Shown here one piece after another: positions 34,535-46,203 of a DNA stretch of 64,000 nucleotides. Under the pieces are notes generated by a model, which saw only the letters and a program-made list of their open reading frames with translations, ran no database searches and was not told the origin of the DNA. The translations under genes were made by a program, and so were the position numbers. The stretch is from Siphonodentalium dalli (taxonomy: Eukaryota > Mollusca > Scaphopoda > Gadilida > Siphonodentaliidae). The DNA lies in contig CP136063.1 in assembly GCA_032622095.1 (NCBI GenBank), positions 118,686,723 to 118,750,722 of the forward strand. The letters run 5' to 3'. Positions within the stretch are counted from its first letter, which is position 1; each line of letters starts with the position of its first letter.

Positions 34535-35900
34535 TTCATGAAATTTGTCATGGATGTTAACAATGACATGTAGATGGGAACGAGTCATTTTGGGGTAATT
34601 CGGCCTAAAAACATGGCCGCCAGCAGCCATCTTGGATTTTACTCTATGCATGACTAAATCCTTTGGCGCGGGCTACAGGTTGTAGCTTTGGTCAGATCTT
34701 CATGAAATTTGTCATGGATGTTAACAATGACATGTAGATGGGAACGAGTCGTTTTGGGGTCATTCGGCCAAAAAGCATGGCCGCCAGCGGCCATTTTGGA
34801 TTTCAAAATTCAATCCATTGGCGCGGACTACAGGTCATACTGCTTGTCTGATCATCATGTAATTTGTACTGGATGTTAATATTGACATGTAGATGGGAAC
34901 GAGTCATTTTGGGGTTGTTCGGCCAAAAAACATGGCCGCCAGCAGCCATCTTGGATTTTACTCTTTGCATGACTAAATCCTTTGGCACGGGCTACAGGTC
35001 GTAGCTTTGGTCAGATCTTCATGAAATTTGTCATGGATGTTAACAATGACATGTAGATAGGAACGAGTCATTTTGGGGTAATTCGGCCTAAAAACATGGC
35101 CGCCAGCAGCCATCTTGGATTTTACTCTTTGTATGACTAAATCCTTTGGCGCGGGGCTACAGGTCGTACCTTTGGTCCGATCTTTATGAAATTTGTCATG
35201 AATGTTGATATTGTCATGTAGATGGGAACGAGTTATTTTGGGGTCATTCGGCAAAAAAACATGGCCACCAGCGGCCATTTTGGATTTCAAAATTCAATTC
35301 ATTGGCGCGGGCTACAGGTCATACTGCTCGTCTGATTATCATGAAATTTGTCATGGATGTTAATATTGACATGTAGATGGGAACGAGTCATTTTGGGGTT
35401 GTTCGGCCAAAAACATGGCAACCAGCAGCCATCTTGGACTTTACTCTTTGCATGACTAAATCCTTTGGCACGGACTACAGGTCGTAGCTTTGGTCAGATC
35501 TTCATGAAATTTGTTACGGGTGTTAACAATGACATGTAGATGGGAATTAGTCATTATTTTGGGGTCATTTGGCCAAAAAACATGGCCGCCAGCAGCCATC
35601 TTGGATTTTACTCTTTGTATGACTAAATCCTTTGACACAGGCTACAGGTCGTATCTTTTGTCAGATCATCATGAAATTTGCACTGGTTGTTAATAATGAC
35701 ATGTAAATGGGAAAGAGTCTTTTTGGGGTCATTCGGCAAAAAAACATGGCTGCCAGCGGCCATCTTAGATTTTACTCTTTGCATAACTAGGCCTTTCAAC
35801 TTTCCACATTCCTAATCACTCCATTGACTTTAACACATGAAATTATTCCCTTTCCAAGTTGAGCTACAGTGTCATTGACCCTTTCATTTTTAAAAATTTG
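34535..35900 (+). repeat. Satellite S array, largest tract
   Basis: About eight units of the ~160 bp satellite with motifs ACATGGCCGCCAGCAGCCAT, CTTTGGCGCGGGCTACAGG and GACATGTAGATGGGAACGAG, then the tail motif CCAAGTTGAGCTACAGTGTC at about 35855. Open frames on both strands across it are products of the repeat. Confidence 0.9.
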
Positions 35901-36054
35901 TGAAAAAACCTGGCCGCCAGCCGCCATCTTGGATTTCACATGTGAATTCATCAGCACAACTTGCCATTGGTTTATTGGTTAAATGTTTGAAATGAAAATT
36001 ATTTTATCTACACAATACAAACCCTTTGACTGACAAAAAGATAATAGAAGTACA

Positions 36055-36160
36055 GAAGGATTCCTATTCAATAGTGGGAAATGTTCAGATAATATGTTCA
36101 ACAAATGGTCTATTATCTGAACATTTCCTAAGCGAACTGCTTGTCAATGAGCATTTAGTA
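36055..36160. repeat. Hairpin MITE (family H) core
   Basis: GGGAAATGTTCAGATAATATG, TTCAACAAATGG and the inverse TTATCTGAACATTTCC form a hairpin; CTGCTTGTCAATGAGCATTT follows. Related to 18737-18810, 39760-39840 and 46620-46730. Confidence 0.65.
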
Positions 36161-36231
36161 AGAAAGAATTAATATACTGATTATTGAGATGTACTAATTG
36201 ACTGATTATAGTATTGATATGATACTTATAG

Positions 36232-36327
36232 CTCCTCCGTTTGGGTCATCTGCTGAGAGTTCCTGGTGATAACAAAGAAGAACGCGATGGATCTGTGCTC
36301 ACACTGATTGCTAAGGCTGCAGTGCAG
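36232..36327 (+). CDS. NBAS: NBAS exon 8 of window
   Basis: Acceptor GATACTTATAG, donor GTAAGG, 96 bases, phase 0 at both ends. It reads LLRLGHLLRVPGDNKEERDG then SVLTLIAKAAVQ, matching human LLGLAELLRVAGENPEERRG. It lies 97 bases after the hairpin core of a dispersed MITE. Confidence 0.95.
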
Positions 36328-36625
36328 GTAAGGCCAATATAAAAAAAAATGCTAGATTCTAATCCCTGCCAGCCCTGTTTTTAGGGGCCAACTCAATTCA
36401 TTTTTATTTGCAAATCCCCATGTGTGATTGACTAGGGTTGCCAAGACTATGAGTTTTCAGAATTGACTAATCGACCATTATACTCAACAGTTAATTGATG
36501 AATCGTTCATATATGCGCCCTATATTACATCCAGGTTAAACAAGTGATAAATGTGAATTTACGATGACTATTTTACATCCATTCAGTTATGGACTGTCAG
36601 TGTTCCATGTTTTATTTCATATACA

Positions 36626-38005
36626 ATGAATACTCATGCTCTCATTTGTCCCGATGTAGTAATAAACAGGCCCTTCTTATTAAATACTTCCAGAGTTGCC
36701 AATGAGCCTGATGTTTCTGCAAACTGCACACGACATGAGATTGACTGTGCAAAATTGCATGAAGTAAAGCTAATCTCAGCCATGAGCCACCGATGCATAT
36801 TTCGGCAGAGCACGTGCTTCGAATTAAGTCAGCTAAAGGCAAAACTGCGGCAAAAGTTGTGCACTTGCATTGAAGTTAACAAGGACATTATTAGACAGTG
36901 GCAGATATTTTAGCTTTTGTGGAGGATGGTGATCAGACCTGTTAAGTTTTGAAAATGTCAATCCGGGAGATTTTTGCAGGAGATATGCCCAAATATGTTC
37001 ATGTTCCAAAAATCATTTTTATGATCAAGATTACATAGTTTTTATGAGTTTGTTTTCTGTGTTTATTTTATAAATATATAGACCTAAATAAAATGGTAAT
37101 GAATGTCCTGTTGGTTGTTGTAATAGAAGTAGAAATGTCATTTAAAATAAGTAAAAACGAACCCAATTTACAAAGGTTACAACTGGAAATGAATGGGTGA
37201 AAACGAAAGTACAAAATGACCGTCTTGCAATTTTACCCGAAACGAAACGTACACGTTCCGTTCACAATGCATACCTCTAATCCGTTACTAAGAACAGTTA
37301 CTGTTCATCAATGAGGGCCAACAAAAGGCCTACAGCTGCACACTTCTCAGACCAGCAACATTTAGAAAGACACTTCGTTTAAAATACGTATAAATACGTA
37401 GAATTCCACTAGATACGGCCGGATATGCACGAAACCGAAAGTACAAATGGACTCGTCTATACAGTTTTCCCCGCAATCGAAATGTACACATCCGTTCGCA
37501 TGGTTTGTGACTTAGTAGTTATTTAAGTCGCATTATTAAATCTATTGTTTATACTTTTACGACAGCTACCGAGGGTGTGAACATTAATTAGTCTCAATTA
37601 GTACTGCTGATAAGTACTGAATAATGATGAATATGAAATTACTCTTGATGTTACCGACGGCAACAGTGGATCCACACAATGCGGGAGATTCGGGTGGTCT
37701 TCCGTATTTTGGATGTTTTGTCCATCGCAATCCGTGAGTCTCATGGACAATCCGTGAAACTTAACAGATCTGATGGTGATGCAGTCACAATTACTGCCAT
37801 GTATAACATGGACATTATCAAAAAACGTTGCGTCTGCGCCGACATCAAAGGCAAAGGAAGCTGCCGACCTGCCATGAACTGTGAGAACATGTCGCACAGA
37901 GAATTCTTTGAAGATGACCGCCGAACGTCGGCTGCGACATCAAAGGCAATGGAAGCCGCATCGGAAGTGGCGTGTCTAATGAGAGAACAGGCTGTTGGGG
38001 GGTAA
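36626..38005 (+). pseudogene. Coding-like fragment interrupted by a hAT MITE (unidentified)
   Basis: Removing the MITE at 36934-37772 and one copy of its target duplication joins a frame reading VADILAFVEDG to DAVTITAMYNMDIIKKRCVC, ADIKGKGSCRPAMNCENMSH and REFFEDDRRTSAATSKAMEA, ending in a stop at 38003-38005. Upstream, another frame reads LISAMSHRCIFRQSTCFELS and KLRQKLCTCIEVNKDIIRQW, so at least one frameshift is needed. The DNA is less AT-rich than the intron around it. I do not recognise a family. It may be an old processed or captured gene fragment. Confidence 0.3.
36926..37780. mobile_element. hAT MITE with 8 bp target duplication
   Basis: ATGGTGAT at 36926-36933 and 37773-37780 flanks an 839 bp element with inverted ends CAGACCTGTTAAGTTTTG and CAGATCTGTTAAGTTTCA. 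The 8 bp duplication and CAG ends are hAT features. Inside, a block with GAAAGTACAAA, AATTTTACCCG/AGTTTTCCCCG and ACGTACACGTTCCGTTC is present twice (about 37200 and 37435). No transposase. Confidence 0.8.
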
Positions 38006-38401
38006 ACTGCATACACTGTTAACTGTTAATTACAGGCATGGCATCGGTGCATAATACTGCTTACATACACAACCATATACACCCCCTCCCCATCCACCTT
38101 TCAAGTTTCAATTACATTGTATAAGACATTTAATTTTAATTTGTTCAAATATTAAAAAATCAATCTACATTTGTGAGTTATGAATTGAAATTAAAAAATA
38201 TAATAGATATGAGTGATATTGATCGACTTAATAATAGTCAAATTGTTGACTTAAGCAAAAACTGAACTCTTCAGGGGAGGAGAGGGGTGGCAGTGGCTGA
38301 GCTTTCTTTTGAAAGTTTAGAGAGATCAGACAGATACTTATATATTAGAAATGTTTTTGAAACCCAAACCGAGAACTATATCCTAGTAACACTTCTTTTA
38401 G

Positions 38402-38523
38402 GCTGATGATTTTGGATTTGCTCATGACTGTTGTAAGGAATTAATGGAAATGGGTTATGCCCTAGCGTGGGATGTGTGTATAGACCTGTCTGAGAAGGAT
38501 GATTTTACTGATATTCCTGCCAA
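38402..38523 (+). CDS. NBAS: NBAS exon 9 of window
   Basis: Acceptor CTTCTTTTAG, donor GTGAGT (used within AAGTGAGT, leaving AA for the next codon). It reads ADDFGFAHDCCKELMEMGYA then LAWDVCIDLSEKDDFTDIPA and a split lysine (phase 2). The core CxELMxxGYxxxWDVC is strongly conserved in NBAS. Confidence 0.95.
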
Positions 38524-39138
38524 GTGAGTATCACTTATTCCAAGTTCAGACGGTTTGCACAAATTATTTTTATATAATTACATAACTCTTAATATTGCCT
38601 CTGATTTTTTCCATAGCTTTATGATACCCACGGCCCCCGAGTCATCAATGTGGTCATAAACCGATAACCCTATTGATCGCCTTTTGTAGCTGTAATATTC
38701 CTATAACTTCTTCAGGGGTTTCATGCAGTTTTTCTCACAATAAAAATTTGATCACTGCTGTTGAAACCTGGTTTTTGGTAATTTCTTTGAAATTGTGTTG
38801 CCAGTAAATATTGTGAGGCTTATCATATGTCATAATTGGGGTTGGGTTTGTGTGCCCTGAATTTTGTTTAATGTATCACCTGTTAGCATTTTATTGGTAA
38901 TAAGCTAATTTTGATCGCTAAAACAGCTTTTGGTGAGAAACTGTCATTGTTGATGCTGTAACCAGCTGTAACTGGATAATTTGGTGACCCTCATATCTGA
39001 CTGGGTATCTTGAATTTTGGTATATTTTTCAGTGTCAGTTGCACTGTGCCAATGCTACCTATATTTATGTGTTAGTCATTTTATAGTAAATCTAGGTAAT
39101 CTAGGAAAAATATAAAACAAATATATCTTTTCTTCTAG

Positions 39139-39226
39139 GATCTCAATGCTGTCATTCTCTGTGGCATACTGCAGCACAGACATGATCGGCCCTATACTAC
39201 AGGCAAAGTCGTTTTTAGAAACTCAG
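39139..39226 (+). CDS. NBAS: NBAS exon 10 of window
   Basis: Acceptor CTTTTCTTCTAG, donor GTCAGG. It completes the lysine and reads ISMLSFSVAYCSTDMIGPIL then QAKSFLETQ, phase 0. It aligns with human ELMAFALTHC and SSSLQTE. A (GT)n/poly-G run lies in the next intron. Confidence 0.9.
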
Positions 39227-39577
39227 GTCAGGGTCTTACTGTTGTCTTTTTGAAGCTAAATTCCCTCCTCCCAAATACTTGTTATAACAAAAATAGTTTT
39301 TCTTACAATGTGAACTTGTGCCACTAAAGTCTTCTTTAAAAAAACTAAATATACCATAACAGTCACGACAAGAAAACTTAATGAGAAAAATTACAATTGG
39401 GCATTTTATCCTGAAAATATGCTGAATCAGATTTCATGACCCACTAATTCTTTGAAACCAGACCCCCTTTTATCACTGAATGGTTTTTCCCATTTAGTTA
39501 TAGATATATAAATTGGACTGCTCATTCTTCATTCAATGGGATGCCCAAAATTTGTCGACTTATTGAAATTTGTTACC

Positions 39578-39612
39578 TGTGTGTGTGTGGGGGGGGGGGG
39601 GGGGGGGGGGGG
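39578..39612. repeat. (GT)n then poly-G tract
   Basis: A short GTGTGTG run followed by 24 consecutive G (39589-39612) in an NBAS intron. Confidence 0.95.
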
Positions 39613-39717
39613 TTCTAGTTTCAAAGACTTACCTGGTAATGAAATATGACTCAGCAAATGAATAAATGAATATATGGGAATAAAGCAATTACAAGCAATT
39701 ATCAAGCTATCAAAGGA

Positions 39718-39982
39718 TTAACCCTTTCTATACTAAATTCTCATTGACGAGTTCCCTTAGAAAATGTTCAGATAATAAGTTCAACAAACAACCATATGTC
39801 ATTTGTTGAATTTATTATCTGATCATTTCCCACAAGTGAATATGAATCCTTCTGCACTTGTATTATTTTTTCGTATGTGTGTCTTCTGCACATTTTTTTG
39901 GACACCCCTCTAAATGAATGTTAGACTATTCCAATGTATACTTTTAAAACTTAATGAGAGAATTCAATTAGTAAAGAAAGGG
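39718..39982. mobile_element. Hairpin MITE (family H), best copy
   Basis: After TTAA (39718-39721) it starts CCCTTTCTATACTAAATTCTC and ends with the inverse GAGAATTCAATTAGTAAAGAAAGGG-like sequence at 39982; the right TTAA is not preserved. The interior hairpin pairs ATGTTCAGATAATAAGTTCA with AATTTATTATCTGATCATTT. Probably piggyBac-type by its left end. Confidence 0.6.
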
Positions 39983-40016
39983 CAAATACAAGTAGATTTG
40001 TTTTGTTCATTCATAG

Positions 40017-40325
40017 TTATGTTACAAGAAACTCAGTATCCACACGAGAGATGAAGAGCGATCTCCGAGCCCCGCCCCACTCAGTGCAACAGAAGTTATG
40101 AAGCAAACTCAGTCTATCCTCAGCTCAACAACAAAGACGACTGCTAGTGCTCTCCTGACTATGACTGATGGGAAGTGGTGGAAAAACACCATCAAAAAAC
40201 TAAAACACCACACAGCTGGCAGTGAGACAGTCGATGAGAAGGAAAGAGAAAACACAACTGCTCTGGAAAAACAAAGCTGCCATCCATTCTATGAGGATAA
40301 TATTGTGAACTGCCTGCCAGATAAT
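40017..40325 (+). CDS. NBAS: NBAS exon 11 of window
   Basis: Acceptor TTCATTCATAG, donor GTAAGT; 309 bases, 103 codons, phase 0 at both ends, the longest exon seen. It starts LCYKKLSIHTRDEERSPS, runs through a Ser/Thr-rich linker (SILSSTTKTTASALLTMTDG) to KWWKNTIKKLKHH, and ends with ALEKQSCHPFYEDNIVNC. Human NBAS has the same order: a variable linker, TTTTTKAVLQAVSDGQWWKK, then LEKQGCHPFYE. The linker is shorter than in vertebrates. Confidence 0.96.
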
Positions 40326-41406
40326 GTAAGTTATCAAAATCCTGTTATTATAAGTTATTGGTGTCCTTATTTTGGAGAGCAATATATATGTTGAGTAACT
40401 TATGCGCCGATGCCCTTTGTAACAATTATTATACCTTTGTGTTTGATTTCTGTTCTTTGTCAGTATATATGTATATGTATACAGTGAATGAAAATGTAAC
40501 ACCTTGTGGACCTATTCAATTTATATTCTTGGCGACCTTTTGATGATACAGTCTTCCTCTAGCCTCAAATAGTTGGTATACAAAGGTATAACAAATAAGA
40601 AGTATAGTGAGTATGACGCTATATATAGATACTTTCAAGTTAGGAATGATGAAATTGAGTAGTACTCAGTACTACTACATTCACAGCAAGACCCTACAAA
40701 ATGGCAAGAAATATTTAATAAATGTTAAGGTTAGTTGTAGCAACTGTAGTAAAAAATATATAGAATTCATTGTAAGATGATTTGGCATCACTGTTGATTC
40801 CATAATGTATGCTGCTGAATTTAGCAATATATATTTGTTCAGTGTTGGCCTGTCCTTAATGTCAGAGAAACCACCATTAAAGGGGTACTGTACAGTAAAT
40901 ATATGCACAATACAGTCATGTGCTCTATGAACGATGCAAACAACATGGTACTTATAATGAAAATGAGTTTATGACTCGAGTCATTCATATATTTTCATAC
41001 ATTGTATGTTCATTTTGTGGCTCCACCTGGTACATTTTGTAGTCCTCAATTCGCGTTGAATTGCAACACATTGGCTGAATTGTTGTCTTCATGTCAATGC
41101 AATCACTCATGAGCGATTGAACGTGAATTGATGACGACTGTGTTTGCATGAATGGTCATGCAGTGCAAGATGGGAGCGATACACACACGTTACCCTGTGC
41201 TAGAGTCAAACTGAATTTTTCCAGAAATCTAGTGGTATTTGATGCGAGATATGTGGAATTAATGATCACCAAATAGCTGGGGTTTAAGTTAGATATTCCC
41301 CTTGGTGTCGGGTATTCAGCTAAATAATGAGCTCAGCTCCACCTTGGTGAATTATTTTTCCTCAGGGAATATTGTGTACTGAACTCTGATATATCTTCCA
41401 TTTCAG

Positions 41407-41536
41407 TCTGAAGTTGACTATACACGGTCCAAATCACACCAGCCTGGAGACAGCGATATAAGTGAAAATATTCTAAGAACTGCTAAGCTTGAGGAAGCAT
41501 TGACTGAAGGGGAAAAAAGTCAGCCATCCACTGAAG
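41407..41536 (+). CDS. NBAS: NBAS exon 12 of window
   Basis: Acceptor TTCCATTTCAG, donor GTTATT, phase 0 in and phase 1 out. It reads SEVDYTRSKSHQPGDSDISE then NILRTAKLEEALTEGEKSQP and STE. Only the ILRTAKLEEA part is clearly like the vertebrate protein (LLRTGKLAEA); the polar start is variable. The donor GTTATT is weaker than the others, but its phase fits the next exon exactly. Confidence 0.85.
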
Positions 41537-42079
41537 GTTATTGATCTCAGCCATTTTCATTTATCATGTAGAAAGATCGTGCATTGCTTTGTTATAAATT
41601 TTTTGTAAAAACTTTTTTACCTGAACATATGTAAATGAATAAAATTTATGTGTTCTCAGTCTACAAAAGTTTGCCTCATCAAAATCTTATTTACACATAT
41701 TTATTTTTTGGTAGCAGCTTGCACTAGGTGTTTTTTTATTATACATGTTTCTGAAAAAATTCACCAACGCATGGTATTTGTACCATTGTGTGAAACTGAA
41801 TATTTCTACATCTTCATTGTAGGGCCTAAGGTCTGCCAGTGACCTTTTTGATAATCTAGCATTTAGCATATATTGAAGTAATTGTATCTATGAAAATGCT
41901 ACTTCTGACTAGAAACTGAAGTTTTTTCTGATGTTTGAAGTTTGGTAGTGAAATTGAAATTGGTTCTGTCGTCGTAATAGGTTGAATTTGAAGGATCTTT
42001 GGTATGCTCATGACCCACCATGGGGAACGGGATATCCACATAGAATGGGTTTAGTCCATTTATATTTTTCATTGTTATT

Positions 42080-42275
42080 TTGTGAAAAGCCTGTGCCAAT
42101 GCATTCTCCCATATGGAGCCTCACATGTATATGAGAATGCATTGGCCTAACAATTTTTACCTTGACCTTGTAAGCCAGTGCATTCTCTGATATATGCGAG
42201 ATTCACATTTTGAAAAGAATGCATGGCACAATATCTTTAATGCTGCACCAGCGCAGCTCCCGTCATGAAAGGGTT
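42080..42275. mobile_element. TTAA MITE family T, diverged copy
   Basis: TTGTGAAAAGCCTGTGCCAATG, GCATTCTC-TATATG, CCTTGACCTTGTAAGCCAGTG, ATCTTTAATGCTGCACCAG and GTCATGAAAGGGTTA match the family at 13519. The flanking TTAA sites are degraded. Confidence 0.55.
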
Positions 42276-42386
42276 ACAGTGAAAATGTGTCATTGTCAAC
42301 TTTGACTCTGTATATCAGTCATCATAGGTCATGTTTGGATGATCTTTGTTTGTCTTTTATTTTGACCTGCATCATTCCTATTTCAG

Positions 42387-42463
42387 TTCTGATCAAATTA
42401 GCACAGAGCACGATGAACAGGGACTGTGTACTAGGACTATGCTATTTACTAGCTTTAAATGAT
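42387..42463 (+). CDS. NBAS: NBAS exon 13 of window
   Basis: Acceptor CCTATTTCAG, donor GTAAGC. It completes a valine and reads VLIKLAQSTMNRDCVLGLCY then LLALND, phase 0; human has VLLQLASEALPNDMTLALAYLLAL here. The next intron (5.3 kb) holds the second DIRS-like element. Confidence 0.92.
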
Positions 42464-43932
42464 GTAAGCTAAGATATATATATATTTATATAAACATATG
42501 GTCTTAAACATTTTATATTTTTTATCACTACCCTACTCATATTTATATTCGTGCAGATCTATTTTTCGCATGATTTTAAAACTGAGCAAAAACAATTACG
42601 ACTCCTTGAGTTTACACCAAACCACAGGGAAAATAAGAGGGCTATATGTTAATGATTTACGTACATTACCAAAGATTGGTCTGATAGACAATTATATTTA
42701 CATGCGGCAATCAATCTGAACAATTATCCATAGTGATAAGTTATGGTAAAATTGTTGATGTTGCAATGCTTGTAAGAAATACACTTATGACATATTCCAG
42801 AGTCAAGGTGCATAAAATCATGTCCCCATATCCGTAACCTTGGCATGCTCCGTGTTCATACAGTGTGAGTTAATTAGGCCTATCTCCAACAATCTTCGCC
42901 AACTTGGGAGGGGGTTTTGTACTTCAAATCATTTTTTATGTTCCACCGAAATGTTAGGTATGTAAAACAATTTTTTTTACTTTGGTTTGTTCGAACCATT
43001 TGTTATTGAATTTTTCCCCTTGGTTTGCACATACAAAATGCCAATTTTTACCCATTTATTTACTAAAATTTATCATTTTCAATCCAAAAGTTGTCCATGA
43101 CAGAGTGAATATCAGTAAATAAGAATCTTCTACCTGATAGAGTTATGAAAGACCTGAGAATGAAATAGAAAAAAAGTTATCTAGCAATTTTAAAATATTG
43201 TCTTGCAAGCGCAGATCACAAAATTCAGGGGAGAGAAATGGGGCTCTTTTTTTATATAACCAGACAGAGTTGGCCTGAACTGAATATGAAAATCATGATG
43301 CGCATCAAAAGTTTTCACATTTTTGTGAACTTTTACAGTTTTGTAAAATAATCAAACTTGTAATGTCACATTCAATACAGGCTACACTGACAGTTATACC
43401 CCTCCCCCCCCCCCCCCCCCCCAGATGCTTATTTTTCTATTTTTCAAACCTCCAATAACCCGTGAAATCATATACTGCTACCAATGGCAATCCAACTATT
43501 TTTAAATACACGCAGCCAAGTGTTGATTGCTTTCTGAAGTCAGTAGCCTACCCAGTTTGAATTCCTTTCTGCGTTAACTAAAACTATTTAACTCTAATGA
43601 TAATATTTGGGACATATAACCCATCTTCATAACAAATTGATGATGCAGTTATGTTCTAGTCGATGTTAATTTTCGTTTTGATGATATACACATGTATCTT
43701 CAGGAATGATTGAGAACTGAAACTCATCAGATGCAAGAAATTTTAGAAATTTGCATGGCATGGTGCGCATATTCAAAACTGAGCAAAAAATATTACTGCG
43801 TGAATTTAAATACTACTAAGGTACATACTCCTTTATGGGTTGTTAGTTATTTGAGACTTCTTTATGGGTTGGTAATTATTTGATACCCATACATTCTTTT
43901 GTAAAAAATATTATATCAACATCCCTGTAAAG
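42464..43932. other. Intronic, nothing recognised
   Basis: AT-rich sequence with a poly-C run (43404-43422) and no coding frame or delimited repeat that I can support. Confidence 0.5.
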
Positions 43933-44291
43933 CAGTCCTTCCCAGGAGACGGGAGTGATTGCTCTCGCACCCGTACGCACTCATAATTTTCAAGTCACGG
44001 TGCTAAAATTTGCACCTGTCCCTCTTCTCAAAATACTAATGCCTATGGAGACTGTAATTGTTGGTTCAATAGTGAACTATTTTAAGGTTTATTTAGATCC
44101 GTTACCATCTCTCTTGAACTATGGCATATTAAGGTGTAAACCGGTAACTAGACATGGGTCTATTCCACAATGACTTTTTGTTTGAGAAAAACCCAACTTA
44201 CAATTATAGTATGGGTGCAATATTACACCCGTCTTCTGAATCACGGGAGCAAATAAACGCACTCGCTGTGTTTTCCTCATGGGAAGGACTG
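43933..44291. mobile_element. hAT-like MITE, family C (copy 2)
   Basis: The same termini (CAGTCCTTCCCAGGAGAC; inverted CAGTCCTTCCCATGAGG) and interior as 25687-26044. The flanks do not show a clear duplication. It lies just upstream of DIRS-like element 2. Confidence 0.65.
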
Positions 44292-45659
44292 ACAAAGGAA
44301 TGAATTTGAATCCTCACGGCGTTTCTCTGTCCTCTTGTCTGCTTATATTTGATCATCCCAACAAATGAAGGACAGATCCCTCCCATGTATACTTTTAGAA
44401 CTAAATAGGAGAAACCATTCAGGAATGAGTGGGTTAACCCTTTTTCCGCCATGGAAAGCCCTTCAAATGAACTATTTGGATTATTATCTCCGGCCTTGTG
44501 TTATCAGGAGGGTTGAAATTTATTGTCCGTTTATTGCCTACTCTGGTCAATCAGCGCTCGGATTGGCCACGCATGAATATGTCCCGTGTAACTCCCGCAT
44601 TCTAACAATTCATTGAGTCAGTTTATATTCCTCCTTGGAGCTGTCGGACATGGTTACCTAAAGGACGTATTATTCTGCATTGCGAGTTTAATCAACTCAA
44701 TATTTATTGTTGATAACATACTTGCAATTTATCCGTTGCTTACCCGGTCGTTTAATAATTTTTACATACGTGCATAACCTTTCATTTCATAGTATGCGCA
44801 ACGCAATTTATAAACATTCCGTGTTTTTTATCGACACATTTTGTCTCGAATTCCGTGATTGGAATCGACAAATTCACATTGAAAAATTCGCCATTGATGG
44901 CCATTTTGACAATGACTACAGAAGCACATAGTTTACTTGTGGCAAACCTATATTGCATTTTTGTGCAACATATACGGTGGCATGACTCGTCGGATTTTGG
45001 AATCCACGTGGTACGGTATGCGAAGTCTCTTAATTTCGTGCTACACATGTTCTATTTCATGAAGTCGACTCATCACTACGTTCATGCCATGTATACTGCC
45101 AAATCATATATGCAACAGCTATGTTAGTGGCCAGGACAGAAATGTCTCCTTTGGCAATAATTTACATGAATAAATAACAAAGATAGAACTTGTTATCCGA
45201 TGAAATTTCTTTTGGGCTTTCTCTGGTCAAATGGATTTTACCATTTACCCTCCACCCCTTGGGGTGGGAAATAGCACCTTAAATCCAACTGCGAGAGCAT
45301 TTGTTCCTCGTTCGAGCCATTCCCAGAATGGGGGTTCCCTCTATTACCATATCTCAACTTGATGCAGGCTGTTCTGTTGCTGGCGTCGATCCTGACATGC
45401 TTTCTATGCCTCTCATGGCTTTGACGACGATGAGCAAGAATCTCCGGCCGACGGTGGTCCCCACTGTCGGTCGAGGATTCTGTCGTTCCTAGGGAACTCA
45501 CTTTTGCGTATGGAAACGACACCGGTTGATCTCTTGTAAAAACTTCATCACAGGATATGTGTCAAATCTTGTTACAATGAATTACAAAATATTTGCACAA
45601 CCGTACCAGTCTTTACCTCGGGCAGTACCAGTTCGGGCCCCCTGGTCCTGCATCAGCAG

Positions 45660-45944
45660 ACCGTGGCAGGCAGGGTGCCGTTCTCTGAGATTCGGGCAAC
45701 CAATTCTCCAGGACAACAGCACCCGAGCCTTTTGAGGCTGTTCTGTGTGGGGAAGACTCGCTGTCGCGTACCGTCAAGATATATATACAGATATCAATCT
45801 CATCACATGAAACGAGAAGAAGATGAAGAGAAGAAAGCAGCAGAAGAAGAAGTCTCTACTTGCTCGGTTTCTAGCTGGCACGAATGGTATGGCACTACCT
45901 GGGATGTTTCTTCCAAAAAACAAGGGGGGGTTGTACAAGCTTGA
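45660..45944 (+). pseudogene. Coding remnant in DIRS-like element 2
   Basis: A frame ending with Glu/Lys-rich MKREEDEEKKAAEEEVSTCS and SWHEWYGTTWDVSSKKQGG. The nucleotide sequence matches the corresponding 3' blocks of elements 1 and 3 (GAATGGTATGGCACTACCTG against GAATTGGATGGCACCACCTG). Function unknown; probably the decayed end of an element protein. Confidence 0.3.
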
Positions 45945-46104
45945 GCAATGCTGGAATCTGAATTTATGAGCTCTTTCACATAACATATCAAAGCTGATTC
46001 ATGACTAAATCACATTTACATGAAATCTGTTTTGGAAGAGTACAATCCCGTCAAATTGGGATATTAAATTTATTGCTCGTTGCCTCCTCCTGGGCTTGCA
46101 TTCT

Positions 46105-46203
46105 AATCCAAATAGTTCAGTTGAAGGGCTTTCCTTGGCGGAAAAATATAATTTTTTTAATTATAATCAATTTTTCCTTAAGGGAAGCCCGAAACTGAAC
46201 TAT
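46105..46203. repeat. Internal complementary region of DIRS-like element 2
   Basis: AATCCAAATAGTTCAGTTGA...GGCGGAAAAA is the inverse of the left tip; it continues into TAATTATAATCAATTTTTCC...AAACTGAACTAT, the inverse of the right tip. The junction carries the TTT (as AAA) seen at the insertion site. Confidence 0.8.

Noticed and set aside
34803-35638. Several open frames reading KSKMAAGGHVF on either strand.
   Set aside because: They are translations of the ~160 bp satellite, whose unit length does not preserve frame.
43933-44291. An exact 8 bp target duplication around MITE family C copy 2.
   Set aside because: Left flank CTGTAAAG and right flank ACAAAGGA do not match convincingly.
45803-45991. 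Minus-strand frames rich in Ser/Phe.
   Set aside because: They are shadows of a purine-rich GAAGAAGA tract on the plus strand.
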